Origin: Nematostella vectensis
Lineage: Eukaryota > Cnidaria > Anthozoa > Actiniaria > Edwardsiidae
Assembly (NCBI RefSeq): GCF_932526225.1
Contig: NC_064041.1
Location: 10,028,813 to 10,092,812, forward strand
Reading direction: 5' to 3'
DNA length: 64,000 bases
Positions 45,740 through 58,349 of the stretch are shown here, one piece after another. The notes below the pieces were generated by a model. It was given only the letters and a program-made list of their open reading frames with translations. It did not search any database and was not told the DNA's origin. How positions within the stretch are numbered: position 1 is the first letter of the stretch; each line of letters starts with the position of its first letter. The translations under genes and the position numbers were made by a program.

Positions 45740-46027
45740 GCCTACACCCTAATTATTCATGAACGCGAAACACCTGCAGCCCTAATTATTATTCATGCAC
45801 GCGAAACACCTGCGGCCCTAATTGATTATTCGTGTACGCGAAATCTATTTTACCTACATTAGCTTTTGCCGATTGTTTATGTACGTGAAATCGATTTGGC
45901 CTTCATTAGCTTTTGCCGATTGTTTATGTACGCGAAACATTACCTGCCTGACATATAGAGGGGGCTGGGAGGCCCGGAGGGGCGATCCGGGCCTCCCAGG
46001 CCGTTTCACTGAAACCCCCCAGTCCCC
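45740..46027. repeat. Internal copy of the right terminal inverted repeat
   Basis: Contains TAATTATTCATG, GCGAAACACCTG and GTTTATGTACGCGAAACATT, then GCCCGGAGGGGCGAT and a TTTCACTGAAACCCCCC tip. It is the right terminus of the complete gene set but is more diverged from the left terminus than the outer copy at 46860-47080 is. Confidence 0.8.
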
Positions 46028-46035
46028 CCCCTCGG

Positions 46036-46640
46036 GCGGCTCTAGACAAGGAGATAACGCATTATCGACTGGTGCGGAAGAAGTATAAGCACGCCTTTGC
46101 CGTTACCCATGCTGTGTCTGTGGCATCCGGCATCGCTGTAGGGGCGCTTTCCAGCGCCGGGCTGGGAGTCTCTTTGAGTGGGATAGGTGTTCTGATCGGC
46201 GCTCCGCTGGCAGGGTCGCTGGGCTGCTCGGTGTCGTGGGCGCGGGCGCGGGGGTGGTCTCAAGGGGTCTTACGAGCAAGGTGGCTAAACACGAAGACAC
46301 GATGGTTTTAGCGGAGAGTAAGAAAAACTCGATCAGCGAGCTGGTCTCTAAGGCTCTGCAAGGCGGGCGTATCTCAGACGAAGAGTTTCGGCTGATACTT
46401 CAGGAACAAGAGAGATACAACGCGCTCAAGGCCGCTATCAGAGCCCGACACGGCCCCGCACCGCGTGATAAAAAAAGCGGGAAAGGGCCCTCCCTAAAGG
46501 CACGCGAAAAGGCGAAAAAGAGGCTGCGAAAAAATTCGCGAGGAGTTCGGGAGCGAGGTGTTCGAGTTAAGCTCAGGTTTAAACGCCACGCCAGCGGCTT
46601 CGAATTTACGGCCGAAAAACGGTCATTCCGCGCTCCGTAG
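46036..46640 (+). pseudogene. Third, 5'-truncated copy of the glycine-rich membrane protein gene
   Basis: Starts abruptly at the sequence equivalent to 45043, directly after the C-run of the internal terminus, and ends like the other copies. It has a frameshift in the Gly-rich part (near 46215) and another in the basic C-terminal region. There is no start codon or promoter of its own. It is part of the duplicated right end. Confidence 0.8.
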
Positions 46641-46689
46641 GTCGGCAGCCCTCCTCGTTTTCGCGGCCCTCCCCGACGCCATAGCTATT

Positions 46690-47109
46690 TGCCCCAAAAA
46701 GTCGTGTACGCGAAACGCGCCCGGCCTACGACTGCCCTAATTAATTATTCATGTACGCAGCCCTAATTAATCATTCATGTACGCAGCCCTAATTAATTAT
46801 TCATGTACCGAAACGCGCCCGGCCTACAGCCCTAATTAATCATTCATGTACGTGAAATCGATTTGGCCTACATTAGCAATTGCCAAAAGCTTATATGCGT
46901 GAAATCGATTTTACCTACATTAGCAATCGCCAAAAGCTTATGTACGTGAAATCGATTTGGCCTACATTAGCTTTTGCCGATTGTTTATGTACGTGAAGCA
47001 TTATCTGCCTGATATATAGAGACGGGGCTGGGAGGCCCGGAGGGGCGATTCGCGCCTCCCAGGCCGTTTCACTGAAACAACCCGCCCCCCCCCCCCCCCC
47101 CCCCCCCCC
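46690..47109. repeat. Outer right terminal inverted repeat with 25-bp C-run
   Basis: Subterminal CCTAATTAATTATTCATGTA words, GTGAAATCGATTTGGCCTAC words, then CATTATCTGCCTGATATATA, the GC-rich word and TTTCACTGAAAC, ending in about 25 C. It is nearly identical, inverted, to 31990-32340, and directly abuts the ACTCAC target duplication. Confidence 0.85.
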
Positions 47110-47115
47110 ACTCAC
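47110..47115. repeat. Target-site duplication ACTCAC, right
   Basis: Matches 31984-31989 exactly. Removing one copy and the element restores continuity with the related, uninterrupted sequence read in reverse at about 48640-48680. Confidence 0.8.
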
Positions 47116-48690
47116 TGTCCTGATCTGGTAAAAAATTGTAAGAAATATCCATGTAAAAGTATACTTACATGAAAGGCAACCTCGATTTGGATATTTGTGT
47201 CTTTTTGAATTTCTATTTCCATTTAACTAAAAAAATTATACTTTTTATTTATGATCTGTTATGAATACAAATTTGACTTTCCAAAAAAAAGAAAGGATAG
47301 AGAGGATGTGTATTATAGTGACTATCCACTGAAGTCGTTTCTAATGTGACCTCTTGGCTGACCGGAAACTATAATACGTTTTATAATAATTGCAAAAAAG
47401 GCAAGAAAGGTATAAGAGCATGCATATAATGTAAGACTTGCCACCATTATAGTAATGCACTTTAAGTCCTTGTTAAATCTTTCAGAAAAGCTCTTGTGGG
47501 TAAGATTATGCTGCCACTCAAACAGTCTGTTATTTCCCTGTAATAATAACAGCCTGTTATTTCGCTGTAATAGATAATTATATGTAACGATAAGGAAAAT
47601 ATCCTGAAGTTTTTCTTTTAAGGAAATAATCTGCTGCATTGAGTTTTGCAACTCAAAAAGCTTTATTGTTGACTGTAAAATAACTTAGTTTACACATTTC
47701 CCTATTATGATGATCATTTTTTTTACTTAATGATTATTGAAGTTGTTCATATTAGCTGTAAACATGCTACTCTTACTATTAAATACTAACTGCAGGTATT
47801 GGCCTGCCAAAATATAGTGTATTAAAAAGTACCTCTGAATGGTGTCAACCTTTTTCCTTTAAGGTCTTGTCCCTAACTGTTGACATCCAGCAGGATAGAC
47901 GTTGTCAAGTGGTTTATATGTCCAAGCTATTGACCTATTTGCCTTGATTCTCAACATTTTATCAAACCAGGAAATAATAGCCACAAACTGGGTATTTTGA
48001 AGCTAAGGCAGGGGAGTTGGTAGCTATATAGGGTGAATATGTTAACCAAATGTTATGGGAGAGCTTTGCCGAGCTCTTTGTCAAATGTTATTTGACCCAT
48101 TCAAACCAAAATAGATGTCCTAAAACAATTGAATATTTTATATTGTAACTTTATTAGCCCCATCTACATTGATCATGTCATTTCTATATCCTTCCTCTGA
48201 ATATCAGTCTGTGAAAAAATCTTATAATTGATAAGGGGTCCAAGCACCAGGTGGTAAATGGACTAGGAGTTCATTTCCCCATGTGATCCACAATATTTCA
48301 AGAGCCTGAAACTGTTTGAGTGACAGCATCATCTGTCCATCAAGAACTTTTTTTAAAATATTTTACAAGGGCCATTACTATAATGATGGCAAGCCTTATT
48401 ACAAGCCAGGATGACAGATATGCATGCTTTTATACACTCCTGGCCTTTTTTGCATAGATTTTAAATCTTATTATGATTCTGGACAGCAAAGAGGTCAGAC
48501 AAAAGAAAGTAAAATTTGAAAAAATTAAGGTACTGTAAGTATGTAATACTTTAAGTACTGTATTCATAACAGATCATAAGTTAAATGAGTAAGAAACAAG
48601 TATCATACTTTTACATGGTTATTTTTTACAATTTCTTACCAGATCAGGGCAAGTTGAGTCCAGGGCAGGTCATGAGTGTTAATATTTATG
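47116..48690. mobile_element. Older host element with inverted ends, interrupted by the virus-like element
   Basis: Segment 47116-47275 is the reverse complement of about 48525-48660, sharing CCTGATCTGGTAAAAAATTG, CATGTAAAAGTAT and TATGATCTGTTATGAATACA. Together with 31969-31989 they make a pair of arms of roughly 150-180 bp. The 1.2-kb interior is AT-rich with no convincing gene. Superfamily unknown. Confidence 0.65.
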
Positions 48691-49024
48691 CGTATCATGA
48701 CTAAATTATTTCTTATATAAGTTATATATAAGTTTAATATAAATGTAAAACAAAAAACAAGACATAAACTTCCGTATTTTACTTCTTACACTATTGTTAG
48801 TTAACTAGAAGTATCAAACACCTTATGAATGATAATATGGCCTCTCAGCGAGAGAATGTCGATATCGAAACAAATGATCACTTATTTCCGAATTTTTTGC
48901 AAGAGTAAGAAAAAATGTCCTCGTAACAAAGTTTGAGTCCACTTATGGAGAAATAAATAGTCCAAGGCTAGTAAGAAAATGTTTCTTTCTTTGTGGCTAA
49001 AAGGGTTCAGAAATTAGGAGGCAT

Positions 49025-49410
49025 ATGACGATGTAGGAAGACTTTGAAAAGCAAGTGCCGTTTTCCCCCTTCTCGGCCGCCATTTTGGATTCCTTGAGAC
49101 AAAGTCAATTTTTCCGCCCTGTCATCTGATTGGCTAATCCGTGCGTCTAAAAATAGCATGATCCTAGGGAACGCCGTGACACTTCTATAATACAGATGAT
49201 TGCCCCTACTTATAAGCCCCTGCCTAAATCGAGTGAAAACGGCCGGTACTTCCGACTCTGCCGCCATCTTGTTTGAAAATAAACATTGGATAATTTATGA
49301 TGAAATCCTGGGTGTAGAAGGAGTCACGTGACCGGCCGATCCCAGGCCCTTTACCTTTTTCCCGACCCAAATGACAGGAAATGGAGAGGGCCCTGGGAAC
49401 GACGTCGAGA
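49025..49410 (+). promoter_or_regulatory. Promoter-like segment upstream of the second RNF213-like gene
   Basis: Contains a YY1-like site (GGCCGCCATTTTGG), a CCAAT-box core (CTGATTGGCTAAT) and a GC-rich block with TCACGTGAC (E-box/CRE-like). It ends about 175 bp before the first ATG. An inverted copy lies at 30655-31215 and a partial copy at about 28390-28433, so part of it belongs to a dispersed sequence family. No TATA box was seen. Confidence 0.5.
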
Positions 49411-49584
49411 GGCTCGTTTGGCGTTCCAGAGCGCGAGCATTTCCGGTAGGGGCTTTTTTTGCAATTTCTTGGAAATAGCTAGCTTTTGAGGTTGGAAATA
49501 GAAGTCATTGCATTTGAGTCGTAGAGCCTTTTGACTAAAGACATGGAAAGCTTACGCTGATCTACATAAGACAAAATCGTCGAG

Positions 49585-52500
49585 ATGAAATGCCCGAATC
49601 CTAATTGTGACCCACCGGAGTTTGTCAAATCTCTGTTTGAAGCAGGAGTCGGACTCTATTTCTGTCCCGCGTGTGGCGTTCCTCTCAAAGATCAATGCAG
49701 CAAATCGGAAACAGAATTAACTAATGCCTCTACCACAGTGTCCCCAAACGACCAGTTGCCCCCTAAGCAAAGTAAGTTTTATATCCATTAATCTCTGGCC
49801 ATGCAGTTTCTTTATGATGATGGTGCATTTTGCCTATTTAATCAATCGTAGCGATCTCAAGCTCAATAAATCTACATCAACTTTCTAGAGTGTATGCTCA
49901 CAGAATCGACCTAGATAGTATGTGTGAGGGTTTTCATAGAGTAATTCGTAGCTCAAATGTCTTCTTTTCTGAAATTTTAAAGTGTTTCTTTGGGAGAGAG
50001 AAAGTGAAAGTAGGAAGTGAGCAGTTCGTAGTTCTACAACAACAGCTCGCAGGGGCTTCTGGGGGTATACCCTTATCATGTATTCATGTAATTCACTGAG
50101 TGCTTTATAGACATGGGGCAATATGAAATCATTTTACTCATTTCAACAGCCATTGTATCATTTTTGCATTTTCTTGATGGTGCTCCGGTATGAGAAATGG
50201 TATTGAAACAATCTTTCAAGAACAAATGATAACTATTCAATTCTGCATGAATGCTCGCATATTCACAGCGCTCGCTCAAGCGTGCAACCAGCATTTTTTA
50301 TTTAATTCTCCTAGTGTATTTAAAAGTTCACCTCAGATTGATATAGGCTACATGTGTTTGTATTTTCATTATTTCACAATTCAAATTATTTACAGTTTAT
50401 ATAACAAAGAGGAAGACCAGCAACCATGCTCATTTGCATGAACGAGAAATTACATTTTGGTGACAATTGAATAGACCAAAATGACTACCGTAATTGTTTC
50501 AATAAGCCCCGGCCCTACCAATCGATAATTCTGATGATCAATAATAATCGATAGTAATCGAAAAAAATCAATATCAATCAATCGATTAATATCGGAAATT
50601 TGATAGAAATCGATAACGTGAAACTGTGAGTATCAATTATTATCGATTTTTATCGATAATTTAGCCCTTTTTATCAAAAGGGCTAAACTTTACCATTTGC
50701 AAACCACATTCTCCATATACAAGATAACAAAAACATTCCATATAATTCTTGATAAAATATTTTTGAACACTGCTTAGCCGTTTAGCTGATGATGTATAAG
50801 TACGAAGTACGTATAATACGATGTATAACTCCCTGTTCATACTGTTTCTGCCTGCCGGACGTAATTGTGAAATTCTGAAACTGGAATGTCGTGGAATCCC
50901 TTCATGACAACTTCAAATGTTGTATCATTACCATCATATTGAAAGTACTTGTGATGAAATAACATTTACGGATGCACACAGGCCCAGATGCTAAAAGTAT
51001 CATTCCCTGTTTATGCGGTAACGGTTGATAACAGATTCAATTTTCCAGCGGTCAGTTTTAAATATAAGAAATCGATAAAACCCGATATGAGTCAATAATA
51101 ATCAATATGATTGAGTGCTCTTGTCTGTAAGTATTGATTATTATCGATTTCCAATCTAAATCAATAATAATCAACTGATTTATATGGATTAATATTGATT
51201 AATTCGATTAGTTTCCAATTATCGATTTTTATCGATTGGTAGGGCCGGGAATAAACACCCCCCTCAAATAATTGCCTCCACCAATAAGTACCTCATCTTA
51301 GAAGAAAAATATTAATAAGCACCTCTCCCAAATAATTGCCTCACCTAAAACATGTTGCACTTTTATTTGACTTTGACAATAACTTTGTTGACTGAGTGCT
51401 AGAAGGGAAGTAACTTGATTTATGATAGGTGATCGATTAATGAGTTTTCTGTGTATTTGGGTCTACATGGGTCTAATTAACTATTTACTGGAGTTCATGA
51501 ATTACTTAGGATGTAAGAAAATCATTTTCAAACCATTAAAAGGTCGGCGGGTTACAGTTGAAGCACACCCTGTAATATTCTCCAACATGCCCCTGAATAC
51601 CATTATAGAGACCACACTGGTGCAGTGGAGCTAGCCTAAAAGTGTGTATGTGTGTTGGGGAGATGGAATTCAAGACATCCCTAGAGGGTGGTGCCCAGAA
51701 ACCCTTGTCATAAACTCTTTTTCACCCAAATTCTTCCATATTTACCACATACTATCATACAAGCAATCTGATTGCCCACCCCTCTCCCCCTGTCCATTTA
51801 TAGAACCATAGCAGGGGAAGGGGCACTTTGGGTGTAGCCATTATGCAAATTTGACCTCTCAAACAAGAAGTTTCATATGTAATAAACACCCCGATCTTGG
51901 AGGTAATTTTCGCGTCAGAAAAGTGTGTATTATATAAACATGAGTAAATATGGTAAAAGTTTCATTGTATCAAACATTTGTATCTAGTTGTATGTTTATG
52001 AGTATGGGTATGAGTATGGGATTTGCTGATTTTAGAAAAGTTAGCAGCACTTTATTTTATACGGCTCTCCTCTTGTTTTAATGTAAATCTGTGAACATGC
52101 TGGTGTTTTTCACATTCGTACAACTTTTTTTGGCTGCCCAATGTGGGGGGGGGGGGGGGGGGGTTTAAATGTGTTGGCAGGTTATGATGAAAAAGAGGAA
52201 GGGCTCACAGAGTTTTACAAGAACATGGATGTAACCAAAAGCCTTAGTCGTTGTATGAACTAGGGGGTGGTGATAGGGTGGGGTGAAGGGGGCAGTCCCC
52301 ATTTCATTCTTTATCTCTCTGTGTAGGGGATCTCTGCTTCCCTACTACAACCCTGATGGCTGTAGGTGTATTTAGTGACTATCTTATATTTCACTCCACG
52401 AATGAGGGGAGGGGTAAAATGGAAATAAGCATAAGATATAAGATGGCCATCATCATTTCCTTTCAGACTTATTCTCTTTTTATTCATATAGCAACTGAGG

Positions 52501-55500
52501 CCCGGCATGCACCTGGCCCAGACAGTCCAACCCCTAGCCAGTCTACCCAATCATCGCACGTAACTGTACAAGTGACTGCCACCAAAAATACTGAATTACA
52601 GACCCCAACACCAATCACACCTACCCTTCTGGGAGCTTCCTCACAAAGCTATGACACCTCATTGCATCCTTCACCACCAGAATCTCGGCATTTGGCAGAA
52701 ATAGGGCAGAGTTCTGCAGAGGTGTTGCATTGCACTGGAAACAATGAAGCTCAAAGACTGAAAGAGGGTAGCTTGAAAGAGGGTAGCTTGAAAGAAGAGG
52801 CTTTGACGTCACATGGCCGTGTGGTTGCTGACAAGCAAGGTCCCAAGGCCTTTGTTCATGAAAAGATTCAAGAGAACCAGGGTGAGGTCTATCAGAAGGT
52901 TCCTATTGAGCATGATGAAGAGAAAATAATACAAGCAACTTCTGTTACTGTTGTTGAGTCGAGTCAGAAGGAGAATGAACTCACAACACCTGAGAAACAA
53001 GGCTTAAATAGGCCTCTTGTCCAAGCCCATCAAGCAACCTCTGCTTGTGCTCCAGATGGAACTGTCAATGTAGTTGGGCGAGAGGTTAAAACTCCACCAG
53101 GTTATCATCCAACAAACAACACCTCACAAACTGAACACCACCAAGAGAATGGCACATTTTTTAAACAAGACAATTTAAAATATCTTGAAAATCACCCTGA
53201 GAACACCAAATTTCATGAACGTCACGATAATGCCAGCTTTCCTGGAAGTTACCCTGAAAATGCCACATTTCCTGGGCATCACACAGACAACACAACACCA
53301 AGGCACCATCTGGATGATGAAGGCTCTTTAGCAAAGTTGCAGAAATCTGAGAATGAGCAGTCTGGTGTATGCCAAGCGGATAAGACATCCTCAGTAGAAC
53401 CAGAAAATTCCAAAGAAATAGTTTTAGGTGAAGCAGATATGACACAAAACGGTTCCACTGTAGAACATGGCCATAAGGATAAGTTTTCAAAAAGCATTGG
53501 AGAAAATTCTGAAAAGGACAGATCAGGAACTTATGGAAGTGACAAGAACTTGAAACAAGAGACTGAGCAAGAGGCAGTAGTCAATGAACATGCTGATAAT
53601 GGTCAGGGCGGAGATTCCTCGGATGAAGCGTCAGATGTAAGTAAGAGGAAAAATTTACTTTACGCTTAAACTTTGCCCTTTTACAACCTGGGGTTTATTT
53701 CATTTTGCCTCCTCGCTGTCCATTGATGTTTTGGAAGATTTGAGCTACAAATGCTAAAGGAGGTCAAGCCGCTGTTTTAAGCCCCCTCCCGCCCCTCTCC
53801 CAAAAAAATGTTATGCAAAGCATCCGTTTCCCTGGCTTAATCAAGCGAGTTTTTAAATAATTCATTAATTACATTGTTGATCCAGGTATCAGTTATTCTG
53901 AAGTGCTTTTGCAAATAGATCATTGTAATTTTGTAAAGATTGTAAATTTTCCTTTGTGATGTACACAGCTATATTACAAAATAATACACCTTTTGATTAA
54001 TGGTTTCATTTGCTAACATTACTCATGCAGCAAGATTCTTTTGATCATCCTTCGTTGACAATGTATTGTAGGTGTCAGATCAGAGTGAAGAAGGTGAACC
54101 AGTAGCAGGTCAAAGTCAGAAGAAAAAGGACAAGTATGAGAGGAAGAAAACAAAGCAAGCCGAGAAAAAGCGTCTGAAAAAACAGAAGCGTCAGCAGAAA
54201 AAAAGTGCAAGCAAAAGAAATACGGACACCAAACAAGAACAAGTGTAAGAATATGTCTTGCGAACACAGGCTGTCTTGTCTCTGTAATGTTATGGTTTGA
54301 TCAGATTGTTAGAAATATGACATCAACGGACTTGATGATTCTTAGTCAAATGTGTTAAATGAATACACCTATAAAAAGTACTGCAGATTCAACATAGATG
54401 TATTTCAAAAAAACTCTTACAAATTCCAAGTCCTAAGATATGAACAAACCAACCTCCTTGACGATTGTGCATTCTTTAATGTTCATTGCACATTTTTGTC
54501 ATTAATCAGTATACATTTATATCATATTGTCGACATTATCCATTAAACCACCAAAATGCTTTAGCTGCCTGTTATGTATATAACAAGAAAAAAATTATTT
54601 AATATATCTTTGGGGTGTTAAAAAATTGCGAAAACTGCCATAATTTGATTATAATTGATCCGATTTCATTGAAATCAAAGTTATTTGTTTGTTCTTTAAT
54701 GCTCTGATATCGTTTGGAATAGATTATGAAACTACAAAAGCAAAATTGAGTTATTCCAAGTACAGGGAGCTACGGTTTTAATGGTTTCTGAGAAGCCTAG
54801 TCCCAGGCGTTGTTATCGAGTACTTGTAGACATAGTTACTAGCTATGTTGTAGATGAGGAATGAGCTCCATTTGTCTAACAATTTCAAGAAAAAAGAACA
54901 ATAATCCACAAACTAGAAAAAAAAGAGCACTTGAGGTTCCCCATAGCTCCCTGTTTAAAGCCTACATCTTTTCAAAGCAGACAGAAAATCAATCGACTGA
55001 AGTTCGTTATATTGATAGAAAATTTATTAAGGGGAACAGGCTTATGAGGAATCAATCATATGATTCGCAGCATCATATGTAGGTATAGAATATTGATTTG
55101 TTTTGTTTTATATGTCAGGGAACATGCAGTAGATCTTAACAATGACAACAAAGAAGCAAGTGAGAACAGAAGCAAGGAATCCAAACAAAATCCTATTCCA
55201 CCACAGCCCCCAAAAGATTTTGACGAAGAATGTATCACAGTCATCTTTCATGCCATTTTGTCGCCCAAGTTTCCATTCAACATGGACAAGGACTCTGTTC
55301 ATTTACGATTTGATCATCCTGAGCTGGGTGGCCCATTTTACAACTGTGTAAACCTTCATGCAACGTTAGTAATTAATCAATTTATGTAATGTTTATATTC
55401 GATTCGCCAATCAATGGTAAACTCTTTTTAAAAAGAACCCTTTTTTTGTAAGAAGGTTCAGCCCAGGCACCCAAAAAGTAGGTAATTTCTTATTAAGGAA

Positions 55501-57756
55501 TCCACAAATACTAGGCTTTTCCTATGATTGCGCACCCCCCCTGTGATTGCGCATCCCCCCCCCCTCAGCCAATCCTGGTTACGCCCCTTTAGCATGCACC
55601 CCACGCCCCTTCACCAAATTTTAAGAACATGCAAAATATTGTTTTGTTACGCGTTCTAAAATGCAAAATCATAATTTTGTTCTTTGAAAGTATGTTCAAC
55701 CTCCAAAAATAAAAACATCCAAGCCTCTGAAAATTAGATGTTCTCATAAAAAGAGAGAGTGTATCCGATGTATGCGACAGTTATTCCATCATAGAAATTT
55801 CACTTTACGCTCTCACCTTTTCAACATCGGCCATGATAGTACCATTCCAAACCACACTCTGCCTACATAAGTCCCAATGGACTGCCTTATATATCCCATT
55901 ATGTCTTAAGAACATTCAGTTGTAATTGTTTGTAACATTCCCCTGGCCTTGTTATTGCATTTGTTCGTATAAAAATACTTGATTTACTATGATTTGCTAT
56001 GATTTTGTGTGATGATTGAAATATGTTCTTTTAGTGTTCACCAGAAAAGCAAACTTGTTTTTGTTGATGGTGAAGCCAGAATCCCCGTTCGTCTCCTCTC
56101 TACAAAGAAACTTCCCTACAAGTATGTGGTGAACTACAAACGAGACCCCAAGAAAGTAGGATGGGAGTACTTGGAGTTCAATCCCTTGTACGGGGAAATT
56201 ATCAACAGGAATTTGGATTTAGATGTGGGCTTTATCTCCCAAACTGGTAAGTGTTTATTAATACAAAACGTGACTTTTGATTGCATTTCTAAATCGGGAA
56301 TGCGAAGCATGTACGAGTTATTGTGGGGGATTCCGATGTCACTCCATCATAGGATCACCAATCCGTACACTTTTTATGATCTTTCTGTGCTTTTGCAACA
56401 CAGCAATCCTTAGGTCATCCTGTAAACTTCCGGTGTTCAACTTCCGGTTAAAGCTTAGTACTATAAAATAGCTTTGGCATCGACCTGTGACTGCTACGGT
56501 TATTTGTTTGTGGAGCCATAAGCGAGTAAAAACACTGATACAGGGGTTTCTATTTTCACTTTCTTTGTCTTTTCATGCATTTGGGCTTTAGGGCCTAGAA
56601 AAAAAAAACAATTCTTCGAATCTAACAGGATTTTGTTATAGGCTTTGAAGTTATAGGCTTTGAAGTTATAAAATTTAGCATAAATATCGTCCGGTGAATA
56701 TGACGGGGGCTTAACGACATTTTTCCTTGACTTATAAGGGTAAAAAGCCCCATTGACAAATTTTTCTCAAACATACTAACAAGCGTTTTCCCTCGATCAG
56801 CTTTTTTACAAACTAAGAGTTACCCACGGATGTTCTTGATATCCTTGCTGTGTTTCCTTTACGAATTTTATTGTTGTTAATTGCTTAGGTACTTGGCACC
56901 AGTTTGACGGGTTTGTCTACTCTCAAGATTGTGTCAAGGAAACGAGTTGGCCTTTCCTAAGCTGGATATCATCAAGTCATTCCTCCTCGAGCAGCAAAAC
57001 CTTGAAAAACAGACACATCGCTACCAACGCATTTCTTCCCAGATGGAAAGGCTTTATTCCTAATGATACGGAAACGAAGTCTTGCGAATCCAAAGAAATA
57101 ACATTTTTACAAGCACTGGAACAGATTTCAATGATCAGAACAGGAATGACGACGGTTTACACACACGATTCCCACGGATATTCCGTGAAAAGGCGCATAG
57201 ATGGATTTAATTTTGTGGAGGTACATTAAAATCCCGCGTAGAACCTACAAAGGAAGTCAACCACGTATTATAAACAGATAAGGGAAAGCCTCAGTTCTTC
57301 CCAGCACGACCAAATTCTTTGTTGGACGAGTTATTATTTATTGGGTATAAAGGATATACTTGTTGTCAAGCGACAACAAAACTTGTCTTTTTACCTATAT
57401 TATGCTTTTTATTATTATAATTATTATCATTATCATTCCCATTATCATTATCATTATTATTGTTATTATTATAATTATGCTACGTTTACTTAATGTTTTC
57501 TCTTTCCTAAGGTGCTTCGGAATTTCCTCACTAGAAAGATCCATTCAAACATCAGCAAAAAGCCAGGCAGTAAAGCAGAGCGTGTGGATCGCCTTGTGTC
57601 AAGCCTCGGGATTGCTTGTACTGCACGCAAACATATCGTTAAGTTTGACAAAGCAGCACTCACTGACCTCATTCACTGTCTACGGGTACTTCCTGATGGG
57701 CGAGAAGGCTGCGACTTAGATGAAGTCGATAAGGAGTTGCCTAAAAAAATGTGGAA
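49585..57756 (+). CDS. RNF213: Second RNF213-like gene, N-terminal part (7 exons)
   Basis: Exons 49585-49771, 52492-53636, 54072-54244, 55119-55364, 56035-56246, 56889-57220 and 57512-57756 join in phase. The product opens with a two-CxxC-type zinc-binding motif (MKCPNPNCDPPEF, then FCPACG). A Ser/Thr/Glu-rich disordered region of about 380 residues follows, with short repeats such as KEGSLKEGSLKEE. Next comes a Lys-rich segment (KKKDKYERKKTKQAEKKRLK) and then a conserved domain with ITVIFHAILSPKFPFN, LPYKYVVNY and GTWHQFDGFVYS. That order (N-terminal zinc motif, disorder, Lys-rich tract, beta-rich domain) matches RNF213. AAA+ and RING domains lie outside the window. It has the same orientation as the first copy. 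Confidence 0.85.
50507..51249. mobile_element. MITE with CCCGGCCCTACCAATCGAT terminal inverted repeats
   Basis: The left end reads CCCGGCCCTACCAATCGATA and the right end is its reverse complement, ending GGTAGGGCCGGG. The interior is full of ATCGATTATTATCGAT-like words. It is flanked by AATAAG/AATAAA, possibly a degenerate target duplication. It lies in the first intron of the second RNF213-like gene. Confidence 0.8.
52146..52163. repeat. Poly-G run
   Basis: A run of about 18 G in the first intron of the second RNF213-like gene. Otherwise 51250-52491 shows no supported feature. Confidence 0.9.
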
Positions 57757-57821
57757 GTAAGTTTGGCTTGAGCCAAGGTTTTTATTTGCTGGATAACTGA
57801 AAGCTACTTTTTGGTAATTAG

Positions 57822-58040
57822 ATATGGAAAGAAGTTATTGAAAAAACAATACTACTCTTCTGAGGCTGTAGTTGCAAATTTTGTTTGTGATGAGGAAGGT
57901 CAAACTTCAGTCATCTCTTGTATTGTGGATGTCCTTTTCTTTTGTATGACCTTTGTAAAACCCCGGCTAACCATTGCAGCTGCACCTTTGCCCCATGCTA
58001 GCCACGGCCCTGTTTTCTTGGCCAAATCTAGTTTTGTAAG
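57822..58040 (+). CDS. Possible eighth exon of the second RNF213-like gene
   Basis: After an AG at 57820-57821, the phase-2 continuation reads YGKKLLKKQYYSSEAVVANF and stays open to about 58040. The phase fits the donor at 57757, but I cannot place the donor of this exon, so it may not be real. Confidence 0.3.
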
Positions 58041-58349
58041 ATAGACATAGTATGTCAAGAGCCCCGTTCGCTTAATCTTTATGCTCTAGGTACTTTTATT
58101 CTAATTTTACAGTTCCTTATTTATTTACGTTGCCTAATATAATTTGTTCATATTGCCAATTTATAATGTTCTTGTTATTGTTTGTTTGTTTGTTTTACTA
58201 TAAAGTCTTAGGGAGTCATTAATTACTGGGGGAGGGTGGGCCGGCAATTTTGCAAAACCATGGGCTAAAGAATCCCCCCTCCCCCCTCCGTCAAATCCAA
58301 GCCCTAAAATCGTGATCCCCCCTAGACCGGGCGCGCAAAAATTTGTAAC

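Larger units (their letters stand above)
31990..47109 (+). mobile_element. Polinton/adintovirus-like integrated element, 15.1 kb, degraded, with duplicated right end
   Basis: It is delimited by a 6-bp target duplication and by terminal inverted repeats sharing GGTTTCAGTGAAACGGCCTG-type tips. Recognised genes are a polymerase-B-like region, SF1 helicase with HNH domain, DDE integrase, A32/FtsK-like packaging ATPase and a capsid-like protein, plus several membrane and unassigned proteins. This is the classic integrase, polymerase, ATPase and capsid toolkit of Polinton-like viruses. No adenain-type protease was found. The element is GC-rich in an AT-rich host. Several genes carry frameshifts or stops, so it is a fossil copy. 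The right end contains an internal right terminus (to about 46025), then a partial copy (46036-46640) and the outer terminus. Confidence 0.9.
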
